Shown here in pieces: positions 1 to 8,566 of a stretch of 64,000 bases of DNA (the first letter of the stretch is position 1; the number at the start of each line of letters is the position of its first letter). Under the pieces are notes generated by a model, which saw only the letters and a program-made list of their open reading frames with translations, was not told where the DNA came from and did no database searches. This stretch comes from Leptospiraceae bacterium (lineage in GTDB: Bacteria; Spirochaetota; Leptospiria; Leptospirales; Leptospiraceae): assembly GCA_024233875.1 (NCBI GenBank), contig JACKPB010000003.1, forward strand, positions 1-64,000. The letters run 5' to 3'. Position numbers and translations under genes: made by a program.

Positions 1-80
1 GAAAGTGGATTGTCACTTCTCTTATTTCATGAGATGATAGGGTACCGAATTCGTTTCGGAGCGTAAAAAAAGGATAAAGT

Positions 81-398
81 ATGAATCTAAAACTATTTAT
101 TATTGGTTTGCTACTCAGCTATTCTGTAATAGTTGCAAACCCAACCAAACTACTGGAGGCCGAGTTAGAAGAATCTGCTTCTACCAAAGAACAAAAGATT
201 GCCCTGAAGAAGTACTACACCGGTAAAGCCAGAGAGTACAGAGATCTTTCCAAGCATTACAAAGATCTATCTAATGTATCACACGGTGGGAAATCAGGTC
301 ACTCAGATGCGGACAGAAAAAAGTTTCAGGGGTATGCCGAAAAACTCAAAGAAGAGGCGGATCACTATGAAAAAAAAGCCAAAAGTTTAAAGGAATAG
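81..398 (+). CDS. Small exported protein, unknown function
   Basis: A 105-residue protein with a typical signal peptide (charged MNLK, hydrophobic core to about residue 19, likely cleavage near VAN-PT). The mature part is highly charged, predicted helical, rich in Lys, Glu and Tyr, with a short Gly/Ser/His stretch near residues 68-76. There is no cysteine at the cleavage site, so it should be periplasmic or secreted rather than lipidated. An AGGATAAAGT ribosome site precedes the ATG. I recognise no family. It stands alone, followed by a long hairpin. Confidence 0.75.
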   Translation: MNLKLFIIGLLLSYSVIVANPTKLLEAELEESASTKEQKIALKKYYTGKAREYRDLSKHYKDLSNVSHGGKSGHSDADRKKFQGYAEKLKEEADHYEKKAKSLKE

Positions 399-406
399 CA
401 CTATCT

Positions 407-441
407 GTAAGTTGGAGCCCGGATTTCAGGTTCCAACTTAC
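407..441 (+). terminator. Hairpin after the first gene
   Basis: Two 13-nt arms (407-419 and 429-441) pair completely apart from one G-T wobble, 9 nt after the stop codon. No T-run follows, so it is a less typical intrinsic terminator or an mRNA 3' stabilising stem. Confidence 0.5.
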
Positions 442-922
442 TTAAAAAATTACACCCTTCCCCCTTACTAATTTATCCTTTAAGCTTAGATAAACTAAAA
501 ACTTCATTACATTCTATTTTTTATGGAGTTCAATTCACCTTTGGAAATTCATTCAAATTTTTCTTTAATTTCAATTTATGAATTTTCTCCAAATTTATAA
601 ACTCTACTTAATCTCTGTCTTCTCTCAAGATAGAGTCAGTTGGATATCATTAGAAATAAAATATTTCCAATTTCTAAGATTTTATTTATTATTTTAACTC
701 ACCTTATGCACTTTGTACTACAGATGACTAAAATGTAGGGAACCTGCCGGCATCTTGACGACTAACTCATCCCTAAACCATTATTTTTATTGATCCATTA
801 GTAAAATATGATTTTGTCTAAAATAATTTAAAGGCTTGGAAGAATATAAATTTGAGGAAGGTTAGTTCATAATTATTTTCCTGTTGAAATAAACAAATTT
901 TTAATAAAAATGGAGTATAAAG
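442..922. other. Long AT-rich intergenic region
   Basis: No convincing gene on either strand. The right part (from about 733) resembles the sequence upstream of the second lipoprotein gene at 2617; the best conserved part is listed separately as a 58-bp repeat. It presumably holds the promoter for the 964 gene. I could not assign -35/-10 boxes with confidence. Confidence 0.6.
785..842 (+). repeat. Copy 1 of 58-bp element shared by two lipoprotein genes
   Basis: Matches 2458-2515 without gaps at 49 of 58 positions, and at 31 of the first 33. It ends 122 bp before the start of the 964 gene. Weaker similarity extends on both sides. Either a conserved regulatory element or the remains of a gene duplication that included the promoter. 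Confidence 0.65.
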
Positions 923-967
923 ATGTTTATTTTGGATTCTAATGTACTAGAGTGTAAAAAGCAATGA
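923..967 (+). CDS. Possible 14-codon leader ORF coupled to the next gene
   Basis: ATG at 923 follows a GGAG at 912-915 with good spacing. The frame reads MFILDSNVLECKKQ and stops with TGA at 965-967, overlapping the ATG of the lipoprotein gene (ATGA at 964-967). The lipoprotein ATG itself has no clear ribosome site, so coupled translation through this short ORF is plausible. Chance is not excluded for such a short frame. Confidence 0.35.
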   Translation: MFILDSNVLECKKQ

Positions 968-2280
968 TTTACAGACATGGACAGGAAGCGCCAATCCTTT
1001 TAAGATTTTTAGGAAGAATCTTACCCATATCTTTGATTCTCACTTTTTTTTCCTGCAATCTCGATATAGAAAGGTCTGAGATTCCCTTGATCAACCTCAT
1101 TAAAAATAGCATTCCCATCTCAACAGTAACGGTTTCTTCACCGCTTACCTATACATCTTCCGAATTTACATTTACCATTCATGTTCCCATTTCAGAAGTA
1201 ACCCCAAGCTATCAGGGTACAATCATAGATTGTTCGGTATCTCCTACTCTACCTACAGGTTTGAGTTTTAATACCGGCAATTGTAGTATTACAGGAACTC
1301 CAACAGTCCTGAGTGAGAAGACAATATATACAGTCAAAGCTTCAATCTCTGACAGCTCTGTCTCAACAACTCTCACGATCACCGTCAATGACTCAGCACC
1401 TACTTCCTTAGCTTATTCAGGAACTCCTTTTACTTTTACGAAAGGCGTAACGATAACATCTGTATCACCTACAGTGACGGGAACACCTATTGGCTATTCA
1501 ATCACTCCCGAATTGCCATCAGGCCTATCCATGGACACCGGTACAGGAGTGATCTCGGGGACACCCTCTCTTGTCTCCCCTTCTGCAAACTATACAGTCA
1601 CAGCTACGAATTCTGGTGGAAGCTCTCTCTTCAATATAAACATTACTGTGATTGACACACCACCCTCAGGCTTGTCTTACACCGGATCTCCATTTGTATT
1701 CACACAATCCAGTTCTATACCAAACTTAACACCTTCCGTCACCGGATCAGTAGTTTCTTATAGTGTATCACCAGCTCTTCCATCCGGTCTTTTACTGAAT
1801 ACAGGTACAGGTATCATTTCCGGTTCGCCATCTGCACTATCAGTTTCTGCTTCCTATACCATCACAGCAACGAATTCCGGGGGTAGTACAAATACATCCC
1901 TCAATATTGCTGTTGTTTCTTCACTCTCAGAGTGTACGGGCTATTCAACGATTTTAGGTGATGATCGTCATACAGGATTAACCGGAGGTTCACTCTGTGA
2001 TAGTACACTTTCAGGTCTCTGGAGACGATTTACAGGAACCTATGTAACCATGCCTACTTCGGTAGTAAATCCTTCAATGTGCAATACAGATGCAACAGGG
2101 TATATGACTTTTCCCCATCCAAGCTCTCCCGGATCCAGTTTTTCCGGAAAAGTCTGTTTCAATTGGTCGGGCAACATCTGCGCCTGGTCGGTTACCATCT
2201 CTGTTTCGAATTGCAATGGATTTTATGTCTATATGCTACCCTCTACACCGACCTGCTCACTTAGGTATTGTACTCAATAG
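964..2280 (+). CDS. Lipoprotein with putative-Ig repeats and a C-terminal D8C-like domain
   Basis: 438 residues. The N-terminus has a hydrophobic stretch ending in LTFFSC, a spirochete-type lipobox, so the protein is probably lipid-anchored. Residues about 50-320 contain three repeats with the pattern LPSGL-x5-G-x-ISGTP and TVTATNSGGS, typical of putative-Ig (He_PIG) modules. Residues 323-438 contain exactly eight cysteines and match the D8C domain of uromodulin/GP2: CD-x2-L-x2-W-x-RF-x-G, then CNT, HPSS, WSG-x2-C-x-W, FVY-like FYVYML, P-x-C-x-L-x-YCT. D8C is known from animal secreted glycoproteins; its function here is unknown, with adhesion or ligand binding the obvious guess. The ribosome site is weak; translation may be coupled to the short ORF upstream. 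Confidence 0.8.
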   Translation: MIYRHGQEAPILLRFLGRILPISLILTFFSCNLDIERSEIPLINLIKNSIPISTVTVSSPLTYTSSEFTFTIHVPISEVTPSYQGTIIDCSVSPTLPTGLSFNTGNCSITGTPTVLSEKTIYTVKASISDSSVSTTLTITVNDSAPTSLAYSGTPFTFTKGVTITSVSPTVTGTPIGYSITPELPSGLSMDTGTGVISGTPSLVSPSANYTVTATNSGGSSLFNINITVIDTPPSGLSYTGSPFVFTQSSSIPNLTPSVTGSVVSYSVSPALPSGLLLNTGTGIISGSPSALSVSASYTITATNSGGSTNTSLNIAVVSSLSECTGYSTILGDDRHTGLTGGSLCDSTLSGLWRRFTGTYVTMPTSVVNPSMCNTDATGYMTFPHPSSPGSSFSGKVCFNWSGNICAWSVTISVSNCNGFYVYMLPSTPTCSLRYCTQ

Positions 2281-2616
2281 AGTGTGAACAGGACCAAAAA
2301 ATAGTAGAAATTTTTTTCTTCCTTTTGGAATCTTTAAAAAAATAATTTCGTCAATTAAGGTAATCATAAATACATTTAAAGCTCATCATGCGAAAGCTGA
2401 GGATAATGAAAGGGAGCCTTTAGGCGAATTGGGGAATTATCCTCCCAATACCCCTAATTTTATTGATCTATTAGTAAATTATGATTTTGTATAAAAAAAT
2501 TATAATGCTCTGAAGAAAAAAAATTGTATAGGTGAGTTGTTAAGATCATTGTACATAATTATTTCATAGGATTTAAATAAATTTTATTGTAGTGAGTTCT
2601 AATTAAGGGAAAGTGC
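2281..2616. other. Intergenic region upstream of the second Ig lipoprotein
   Basis: No gene seen. It contains the second copy of the 58-bp element and further weaker similarity to the region upstream of the 964 gene. An AAGGGA ribosome site sits just before the next start. Confidence 0.6.
2458..2515 (+). repeat. Copy 2 of 58-bp element shared by two lipoprotein genes
   Basis: Ungapped partner of 785-842 (49 of 58 identical). It ends 102 bp before the start of the 2617 gene. Confidence 0.65.
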
Positions 2617-5616
2617 ATGCCAAATCGAATTGAAAAAATATCTCTATCTTTTCTTGTTCTACTAGTTTTAAGTTCCAATTGTTCCAAGATTGATTTGAAT
2701 AACAAATCCGGACGAGGATCCGAAGAATTTTCTGATTCCCTATCTATGTCTGCTTTGCTCGGGTATCGCGCTCAAAGAGTTACATTGTCAGGGAAGGCTG
2801 TCAAAGGAGAAATCAGAGATGGTCTGGTGAACATTCATCCCCTTAAATTGAATGGAACCTGCAATACCGGACTGGTTCTTGGTACTTCTTATACAGATGG
2901 TGAAGGAAATTATTCTGTCAGCTTTCAGAGAACCGGTGGGTCGATCTGTGTATCGATACGAGCCAACCCCAGGGGAGGCACAAGAATGCTGGATGAAAAA
3001 TCCGGAAAAGAACTTCCCCTAGCTCCGGATTCAACATTTTCACTGACAAACATTATCAATGAAAGTACCATACCGGCATCTTCAAAAAAAAATGCAATTG
3101 TCTCCCCTTTCTCCAATATGCTCAGCAGAAGGGTGATGGGCAAATCTTCCGAACAAACAATCTCCTCACAATCCGATCTGGAAAAAGCCGTTCGTTCTTC
3201 AGGAAAGGAAGTCGTGATTCGTTTTGGTCTGAATCGTGGGTTTGGAGGAAAGGCACTTTCATCCTTTTCCAGAAATTTGAATGATAACGACTATCCGGAC
3301 TTAAATGATCTTGCGATCGATCTGAAAGACAATGAGAATCCAATCTCACAAAATTTCAATTTGCTTCAGGCGGCTATCTCAACCCTCGGTACTTCCAATA
3401 AAAAAGGCGACTCAGTGGGTATGGAAGACATTGGAGCAGTTATTGAAGCTTTTTCCAATGATATGGCAGATGGGAAACCGGATGGAAAAGCCTCCGATGG
3501 AAGTTCACTATCCATAAACGGAAATACCCTTGCATCCAATCCGATCAGTTGCGGAGGGGACCCGAGTGATCCGGCAAAACAAAAATCCTGTGTAATGGGT
3601 GGAGCCTATCAATTTGCATCTGAAGGGGGAGTTCTTCCGGGTGGTGTGAAACTCGATACCAATGCTATCAAATCTCAGGCTCAGGCAATGGTGTCCGCAG
3701 AAACAGCAACCATTTTGTCACCGGACAATCCAACCCCCCCCGATCCCCCTCCAACATCCGACCCGGTTCCTACTCCTACTATCCAGCCTCCTGCATTTTC
3801 ATTTTCAGGCTCAATATCATTGAATGTAGGGATTCCTTTTTCGATCACCCCAAGCAGTACAGGAGGAAACATTAGCTCCTGTACTATTGATCCGGCCTTA
3901 CCTTCTGGGATTGCTCTCTCCTCAACATGTGTACTTTCAGGAATTCCCTCTGGAACTTTATCCTCTACCTCCTATTCAATCACAGGGACAAATTCTTCCG
4001 GTTCGGCGACCATAAGCACTTCGATCACTATCAGCTACTCCCCACCTTCGATTTCGACTGCGACCTCTTATTCAGCTCTGGACCAAGGGAGTTTTACCCT
4101 CAGTCCGAGTCTTACAGGTGCGGTCACTTCCTGTGTGGTTCAGGAAAGATTCTGGAATGACCCCGATGCGACCACTAATGACTATTGGGACTATAGAAAC
4201 TACACACTTCCCTACGGGCTTTCGATCAACCCCACCACCTGTGTCATTTCCGGGACTGTGAGTATCCCGAACACAAGTCAATTCAACACCCAAACTTCTC
4301 CTTATTTACGAATTGTTGCCACAAACCCTGCAGGAACGGGGGTTTCGGATAGTGATCCCGCTACCATAAACAACGAATTTCAAATCATATATACGAAGTC
4401 ACCTGCAACTTTTTCTACGATTTCCAATCAAACCTACACCCAGGGTCAGGTAGTTAGTTTTCAACCGGTATATACGGGAAGCACACCGAATTGTTATCTT
4501 TATAAGGACAATTTAGACCCTGTAGACGGAGTTCACAACGGAACTCTATCCGCGGTTACTCTTCCCACCGGTCTGAGTTTCAATAGCTCTACATGTACAC
4601 TCAGCGGAACACCCTCAGTCACATCATCAGCCCTTGAAAACCTGGTGATTTTGGGATACACGGGAGCCAGTCTTCCTGCAGGAACTCTTTCCTATTCCGG
4701 ATATACGAATTATACTTACACCAACCGTTTCTCCATTACTGTGAATCCTTCCACTTTTACCATAGGAGGAACGGTTTCGGGTCTCACCGGAGGAAGTTTA
4801 ACTCTGGAATATAGATCAACCCCTACCACTCCTACAGCAGAGGACACTCTGGTCATCTCCGCCAACGGAGCTTATGCTATGGCGAAACCTCCCACATACA
4901 AAGTCACAGTTACTGCGTGGAACAATTATGAAGCTACAAAAACAAAGAATTTAACCATATCAGCCCATCCTCCCAATCAATATTGCATTTTTGATGGAGC
5001 GTATTACAATACTGCCCTGAGTGCAACAGTGAATGCCAACCTAACAAATATGAATATTAGATGTTACCCCAAAAAATATACCTTTCAACCGGATTATGCG
5101 AGTTATGGTGGTGATATCGGTGGCATAGCAGGAGCGGACGCGAAATGCAATGCCAAAGGTTCGGGGATAGGAATCACTTCCTCAAAAGCGTTTCTCTTTC
5201 TGGCAGGAACGCGACAGGCTTGTGACAATGCTACAAGTTGTCTCACCGACACAACTAACAGAATCGATTATCCTCTGTCACCGAATACAATTTATCTGGG
5301 TAAGGGTGGTTCAGTAGCGGACATCCCGATTTTTATTACGGATTCCTATGGTATTATTTCGATGCCCAACGGTATTCTGAATTTAATAAACTCAACAAAT
5401 ATGGCATTTTCCCATGTGAGTATCTGGACAGGATTCAGTAACCAAGCTTATTCAGTAGGTGGGGACAATACTTGCGGATCCTGGAACTACAGTGGTGGTG
5501 GTCTAGCTTCCTATGGTGCTTCTTCTCAGACAAATGGAAATTTTATTAGAAATGCTGCCACAAATTGTTATAATGGATCGGGATCTGTTGCCTCTTTTCT
5601 ATGCTTGGAACAATAA
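2617..5616 (+). CDS. Large lipoprotein with putative-Ig repeats and C-terminal DUF1554
   Basis: 999 residues. Signal ends at LSSNC (Cys near residue 22), a spirochete lipobox. Residues about 55-130 look like a carboxypeptidase-regulatory or Ig-type beta module (SYTDGEGNYSVSF). A Pro-rich linker (about 370-390) leads to several putative-Ig modules with the LPSGI-x-LSSTC-x-LSGIPSG pattern, some with paired cysteines. The last about 180 residues (GGDIGGIAGADAKCNAKG onward, ending SFLCLEQ) match DUF1554, a domain common in leptospiral surface lipoproteins. Likely a surface protein with host or matrix contact, which is inference. The linker DNA contains eight consecutive Cs at 3734-3741. A good AAGGGA ribosome site supports the ATG. 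Confidence 0.85.
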   Translation: MPNRIEKISLSFLVLLVLSSNCSKIDLNNKSGRGSEEFSDSLSMSALLGYRAQRVTLSGKAVKGEIRDGLVNIHPLKLNGTCNTGLVLGTSYTDGEGNYSVSFQRTGGSICVSIRANPRGGTRMLDEKSGKELPLAPDSTFSLTNIINESTIPASSKKNAIVSPFSNMLSRRVMGKSSEQTISSQSDLEKAVRSSGKEVVIRFGLNRGFGGKALSSFSRNLNDNDYPDLNDLAIDLKDNENPISQNFNLLQAAISTLGTSNKKGDSVGMEDIGAVIEAFSNDMADGKPDGKASDGSSLSINGNTLASNPISCGGDPSDPAKQKSCVMGGAYQFASEGGVLPGGVKLDTNAIKSQAQAMVSAETATILSPDNPTPPDPPPTSDPVPTPTIQPPAFSFSGSISLNVGIPFSITPSSTGGNISSCTIDPALPSGIALSSTCVLSGIPSGTLSSTSYSITGTNSSGSATISTSITISYSPPSISTATSYSALDQGSFTLSPSLTGAVTSCVVQERFWNDPDATTNDYWDYRNYTLPYGLSINPTTCVISGTVSIPNTSQFNTQTSPYLRIVATNPAGTGVSDSDPATINNEFQIIYTKSPATFSTISNQTYTQGQVVSFQPVYTGSTPNCYLYKDNLDPVDGVHNGTLSAVTLPTGLSFNSSTCTLSGTPSVTSSALENLVILGYTGASLPAGTLSYSGYTNYTYTNRFSITVNPSTFTIGGTVSGLTGGSLTLEYRSTPTTPTAEDTLVISANGAYAMAKPPTYKVTVTAWNNYEATKTKNLTISAHPPNQYCIFDGAYYNTALSATVNANLTNMNIRCYPKKYTFQPDYASYGGDIGGIAGADAKCNAKGSGIGITSSKAFLFLAGTRQACDNATSCLTDTTNRIDYPLSPNTIYLGKGGSVADIPIFITDSYGIISMPNGILNLINSTNMAFSHVSIWTGFSNQAYSVGGDNTCGSWNYSGGGLASYGASSQTNGNFIRNAATNCYNGSGSVASFLCLEQ

Positions 5617-5734
5617 AAGGAAGCAGAACAAAAATGCTTGATTTCAAAATGAATTTTCATATTCTATTCAGGTCCCTTTTTTTTTCTATTATCACAATAG
5701 ACTCAAATCGGGAATTTTCAATTTGGAGTTTATC

Positions 5735-6007
5735 ATGAAAAAACTATTTTTCTCATTCTTTATTCTAATTCTTATTTCCTGTTCATCAGCACAAAAAACT
5801 GACCCCGCGAATGGGGCTGCAGCCGATTCAAATTCAGGTGATAGTAATGAATCTAGTTCTTCCGGTGGAGTCATGGACCTGATCTGGCAGAAAGCAAATT
5901 CTCCGGAAGGTCAGGAAATGATCAACAAAGCAAAAGAAAAATTAAAAGACAAAGAAACTCAAGAAAAACTCAAAGGATTAGTCTCTAAAGACAAAGAGAA
6001 GAAATAA
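5735..6007 (+). CDS. Small lipoprotein, unknown function
   Basis: The start is placed at ATG 5735 because GGAG lies 6 nt upstream; a TTG at 5723 would overlap that ribosome site. The 90-residue product begins MKKLFFSFFILILISC, a clean lipoprotein signal with lipobox LISC. A Ser/Gly/Asn linker follows, then a charged helical tail rich in Lys and Glu. No family recognised. It lies 3 nt before the TAXI gene and is probably co-transcribed with it. Confidence 0.75.
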   Translation: MKKLFFSFFILILISCSSAQKTDPANGAAADSNSGDSNESSSSGGVMDLIWQKANSPEGQEMINKAKEKLKDKETQEKLKGLVSKDKEKK

Positions 6008-6010
6008 TTT

Positions 6011-6922
6011 ATGAAAATCATTCTATCACTTCTAATTTTAAGTACGACCCTCCTCTCCTGTAAGCATCACTTGGAGTTTAGATTTGCCGGTGGTTTCACC
6101 GGAGGTACATATGAGAAAATTGCAGAATCTTTAAATGCCATTTCAGACTTTAAGGTTAGCATACAAACCACCGAAGGCAGTCTGGACAATATATCCAGAT
6201 TGAAAAACGGTACAGCAGAATTTTCAATCACACAACTGGATGTGCTGCAGAACCATTCTATTGGAGATTCAACTACCTTTGATTCTATAAAAGTCTTATT
6301 TCCGGTATACGGAGAAGAAATTCATGTCATTGCACATAAATCAATTCAATCCATCGAAGACCTGAAAGGAAAAAAGATTTCGATTGGAGAATCCAGTTCG
6401 GGAACAAAACTCACTTCTTTATTGTTTTTGGGTTATTTCGGTATCAGCAACGAAACCTCACAACTCGAAGAAATCAGCTATGCCGACTCGATTCCTATGC
6501 TTTTAGATGGAACCCTACAGGGTATGGTCCTCATTGCAGGAAGACCTGTCAAATTGCTCACAGATTTAGATCCCCGGTCTGCATCCGAATTGAGACTTCT
6601 CTCCTTTACAGAAGACAACCTCAAATCCCTTAAAAAAACCAACCTCATCTACCAGAGGACCGAAATCCCGGCATCCACTTATTCCTGGGAAGTCTCACCG
6701 ATCCAGACATTTTTGGTTCAATCGGTAATGATCACAAGATCAAATATAGATCCCAAGATCATAAGGATTTTCATGAAATCCATCTGGCAAAATCGGGATT
6801 TGCTTGCAACCCAACATAAGAAATGGCAGGGTATCACATCTGAAAATCTAAAACTTCATTTTGAGAAGTATAGAACCTACTATCATCCCGAAGTAGAAAG
6901 TCTGCTTAAAGAGCTAAAATAA
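6011..6922 (+). CDS. TAXI-family solute-binding lipoprotein
   Basis: 303 residues with signal and lipobox LLSC near residue 17. The mature start (FRFAGGFTGGTYEKIAESL), the SQxxxxENI-like segment (TTEGSLDNISRLKNGTAEFSI) and VIAHKSIQSIEDLKGKKISIG are characteristic of TAXI/NMT1-type periplasmic binding proteins, which feed TRAP transporters. No TRAP membrane subunit (DctM/DctQ or a fused 4TM/12TM protein) is present in the window, so its partner lies elsewhere or it acts alone as a sensor. It follows a small lipoprotein gene by 3 nt and is followed by a strong terminator hairpin. Confidence 0.85.
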   Translation: MKIILSLLILSTTLLSCKHHLEFRFAGGFTGGTYEKIAESLNAISDFKVSIQTTEGSLDNISRLKNGTAEFSITQLDVLQNHSIGDSTTFDSIKVLFPVYGEEIHVIAHKSIQSIEDLKGKKISIGESSSGTKLTSLLFLGYFGISNETSQLEEISYADSIPMLLDGTLQGMVLIAGRPVKLLTDLDPRSASELRLLSFTEDNLKSLKKTNLIYQRTEIPASTYSWEVSPIQTFLVQSVMITRSNIDPKIIRIFMKSIWQNRDLLATQHKKWQGITSENLKLHFEKYRTYYHPEVESLLKELK

Positions 6923-6926
6923 AAAC

Positions 6927-6963
6927 ATGAACTGAAAATCTCTGTACAGGGTTTTCAGTTCAT
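6927..6963 (+). terminator. Intrinsic terminator after the TAXI gene
   Basis: Perfect 12-bp stem (arms 6927-6938 and 6952-6963), loop of 13 nt, starting 5 nt after the stop codon and followed by a T-rich tail (TCTATTCC). Confidence 0.7.
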
Positions 6964-7132
6964 TCTATTCCATAGTAAAAATTCCTATAGAAACACCTCA
7001 AATAAGAATTTCTATTCAAATCCTATTTCTTAATATTTGATTTGCTTCTTGACACTATTCATATCTGAGTATTCACTAATGATACTAAAGAAAAGTTATT
7101 TAACGTCAGGTTAGCATAATTATAAAAAAGAT

Positions 7133-8533
7133 ATGGAACCTCAGCATTTAGAAAATATAAAAAATGATCGTATCCCCAATATATCCCGTATTTTGGGTTT
7201 GGGGATATTTTTGTTCTTTGTCTACTATTCTAATCTAGAAATCATCTATCCGGCTCTCATCATTGATCTAATTGGTTCCATCTCATGGTTTGTTTTCATT
7301 GAATTTTTTTATGATAAGTATTTAAAGTATCCATCCACCTGGTTTGTAATCGCAACCATTGACATTTTGATTGTCATACTTTTTATTTATCTCTCTGGGG
7401 TTACCTACTCTACAGTTACAGTAGGACTGATATTTATCGTTGCTCAATCTTCATTTGACCCTATAAAGATCAGGGGAAAGTATGCTACCTATGCTTCGAT
7501 AAGTCTATATATACTTCTGATAATCCTTTCTTATTTAAAAATCCTTCCGTACTACAATATAATTTCCTCAAACACTTCTGAAGGTGAAATCTCATTTGTA
7601 TCAACGATAGTATCCTCCGGTCTTATCATTGTAGGATGTGTAGCCGTCAATTCGATCATCTCATCCATCTACTTTCAACTCAGAGATAAATCCTCCGAAT
7701 TGGAAAAGAGTTATTCCGAGATCAAAAAACTAAAGGATCAACAGGATTTTGATTACTACCTGACTTTACAACTCATAGAGCCGCTCAGTGAATCCAATCC
7801 GAACTTAAATCAATTTCATATACAAATGTTTGATAAGCAATATAAGAAATTCTCATTTAAAAACAATATCTTTGAAATAGGTGGGGACATCAGTCTGACG
7901 GATACCATTTATCTCGGAAATTCAAAATTTCTCTTTTACATCAATGCGGATGCCATGGGAAAATCCCTTCAGGGTGCGGGGGGTATCTTAGTTTTGACTT
8001 CTGTGATGAAATCATTTTTGTTTCAGTACAACTCTCCCAATTCCTATTCTGCAAACGCTAAGACCTGGCTCATCAATCGATTTTCAGATCTCAATCAAGT
8101 TTTTCTTTCTTTTGAAGGCATGATGATGGTATCACTGAATATGGGAATTATAGAAGAAAACACACATCATCTATACTTTCTCAATGCAGAGCATCCATTC
8201 ACAGTTCTCTACAGAGACAAAAGAGCTAGCTTTATTGAAAAATTAGGCAATTTCAATCGTAAACTGGGGACCATGACTCTCAACGCTAAAAAGGATTATT
8301 ATATCCATGATTTAGTTTTAGAAAAAGGGGATGTACTATTCATTGGTTCCGATGGAAAGGATGACATTTTGATTTCAAATGGATCTGAGCTTGAGATCAA
8401 CTCTGATGAGAAACTATTTTTACAATTGGTAGAAGACTCGGATGGTAATTTTGAAAAGCTTAAGGAGTTTTATTCAACATCGGAACTCCTGACTGATGAC
8501 ACCAGCCTCATCCGACTCGAATTCAATTTTTAA
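7133..8533 (+). CDS. Membrane-bound PP2C/SpoIIE-type phosphatase
   Basis: 466 residues. The first about 180 contain around six hydrophobic helices, forming a membrane sensor module. A short coiled-coil linker (about 183-205) leads to a SpoIIE/PP2C domain. Its metal motifs are visible: GGD in EIGGDISL, NADAMGKSLQGAGG, the SDGKDD loop and DDTSLI near the C-terminus. The family dephosphorylates Ser/Thr, often on anti-sigma-factor antagonists. No partner kinase or STAS protein lies next to it. Convergent with the HD-GYP gene, 33 bp apart. Ribosome site is weak. Confidence 0.85.
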   Translation: MEPQHLENIKNDRIPNISRILGLGIFLFFVYYSNLEIIYPALIIDLIGSISWFVFIEFFYDKYLKYPSTWFVIATIDILIVILFIYLSGVTYSTVTVGLIFIVAQSSFDPIKIRGKYATYASISLYILLIILSYLKILPYYNIISSNTSEGEISFVSTIVSSGLIIVGCVAVNSIISSIYFQLRDKSSELEKSYSEIKKLKDQQDFDYYLTLQLIEPLSESNPNLNQFHIQMFDKQYKKFSFKNNIFEIGGDISLTDTIYLGNSKFLFYINADAMGKSLQGAGGILVLTSVMKSFLFQYNSPNSYSANAKTWLINRFSDLNQVFLSFEGMMMVSLNMGIIEENTHHLYFLNAEHPFTVLYRDKRASFIEKLGNFNRKLGTMTLNAKKDYYIHDLVLEKGDVLFIGSDGKDDILISNGSELEINSDEKLFLQLVEDSDGNFEKLKEFYSTSELLTDDTSLIRLEFNF

Positions 8534-8566
8534 CTTCCTAATTACACGAAGTTATGAAGGAGGTTA

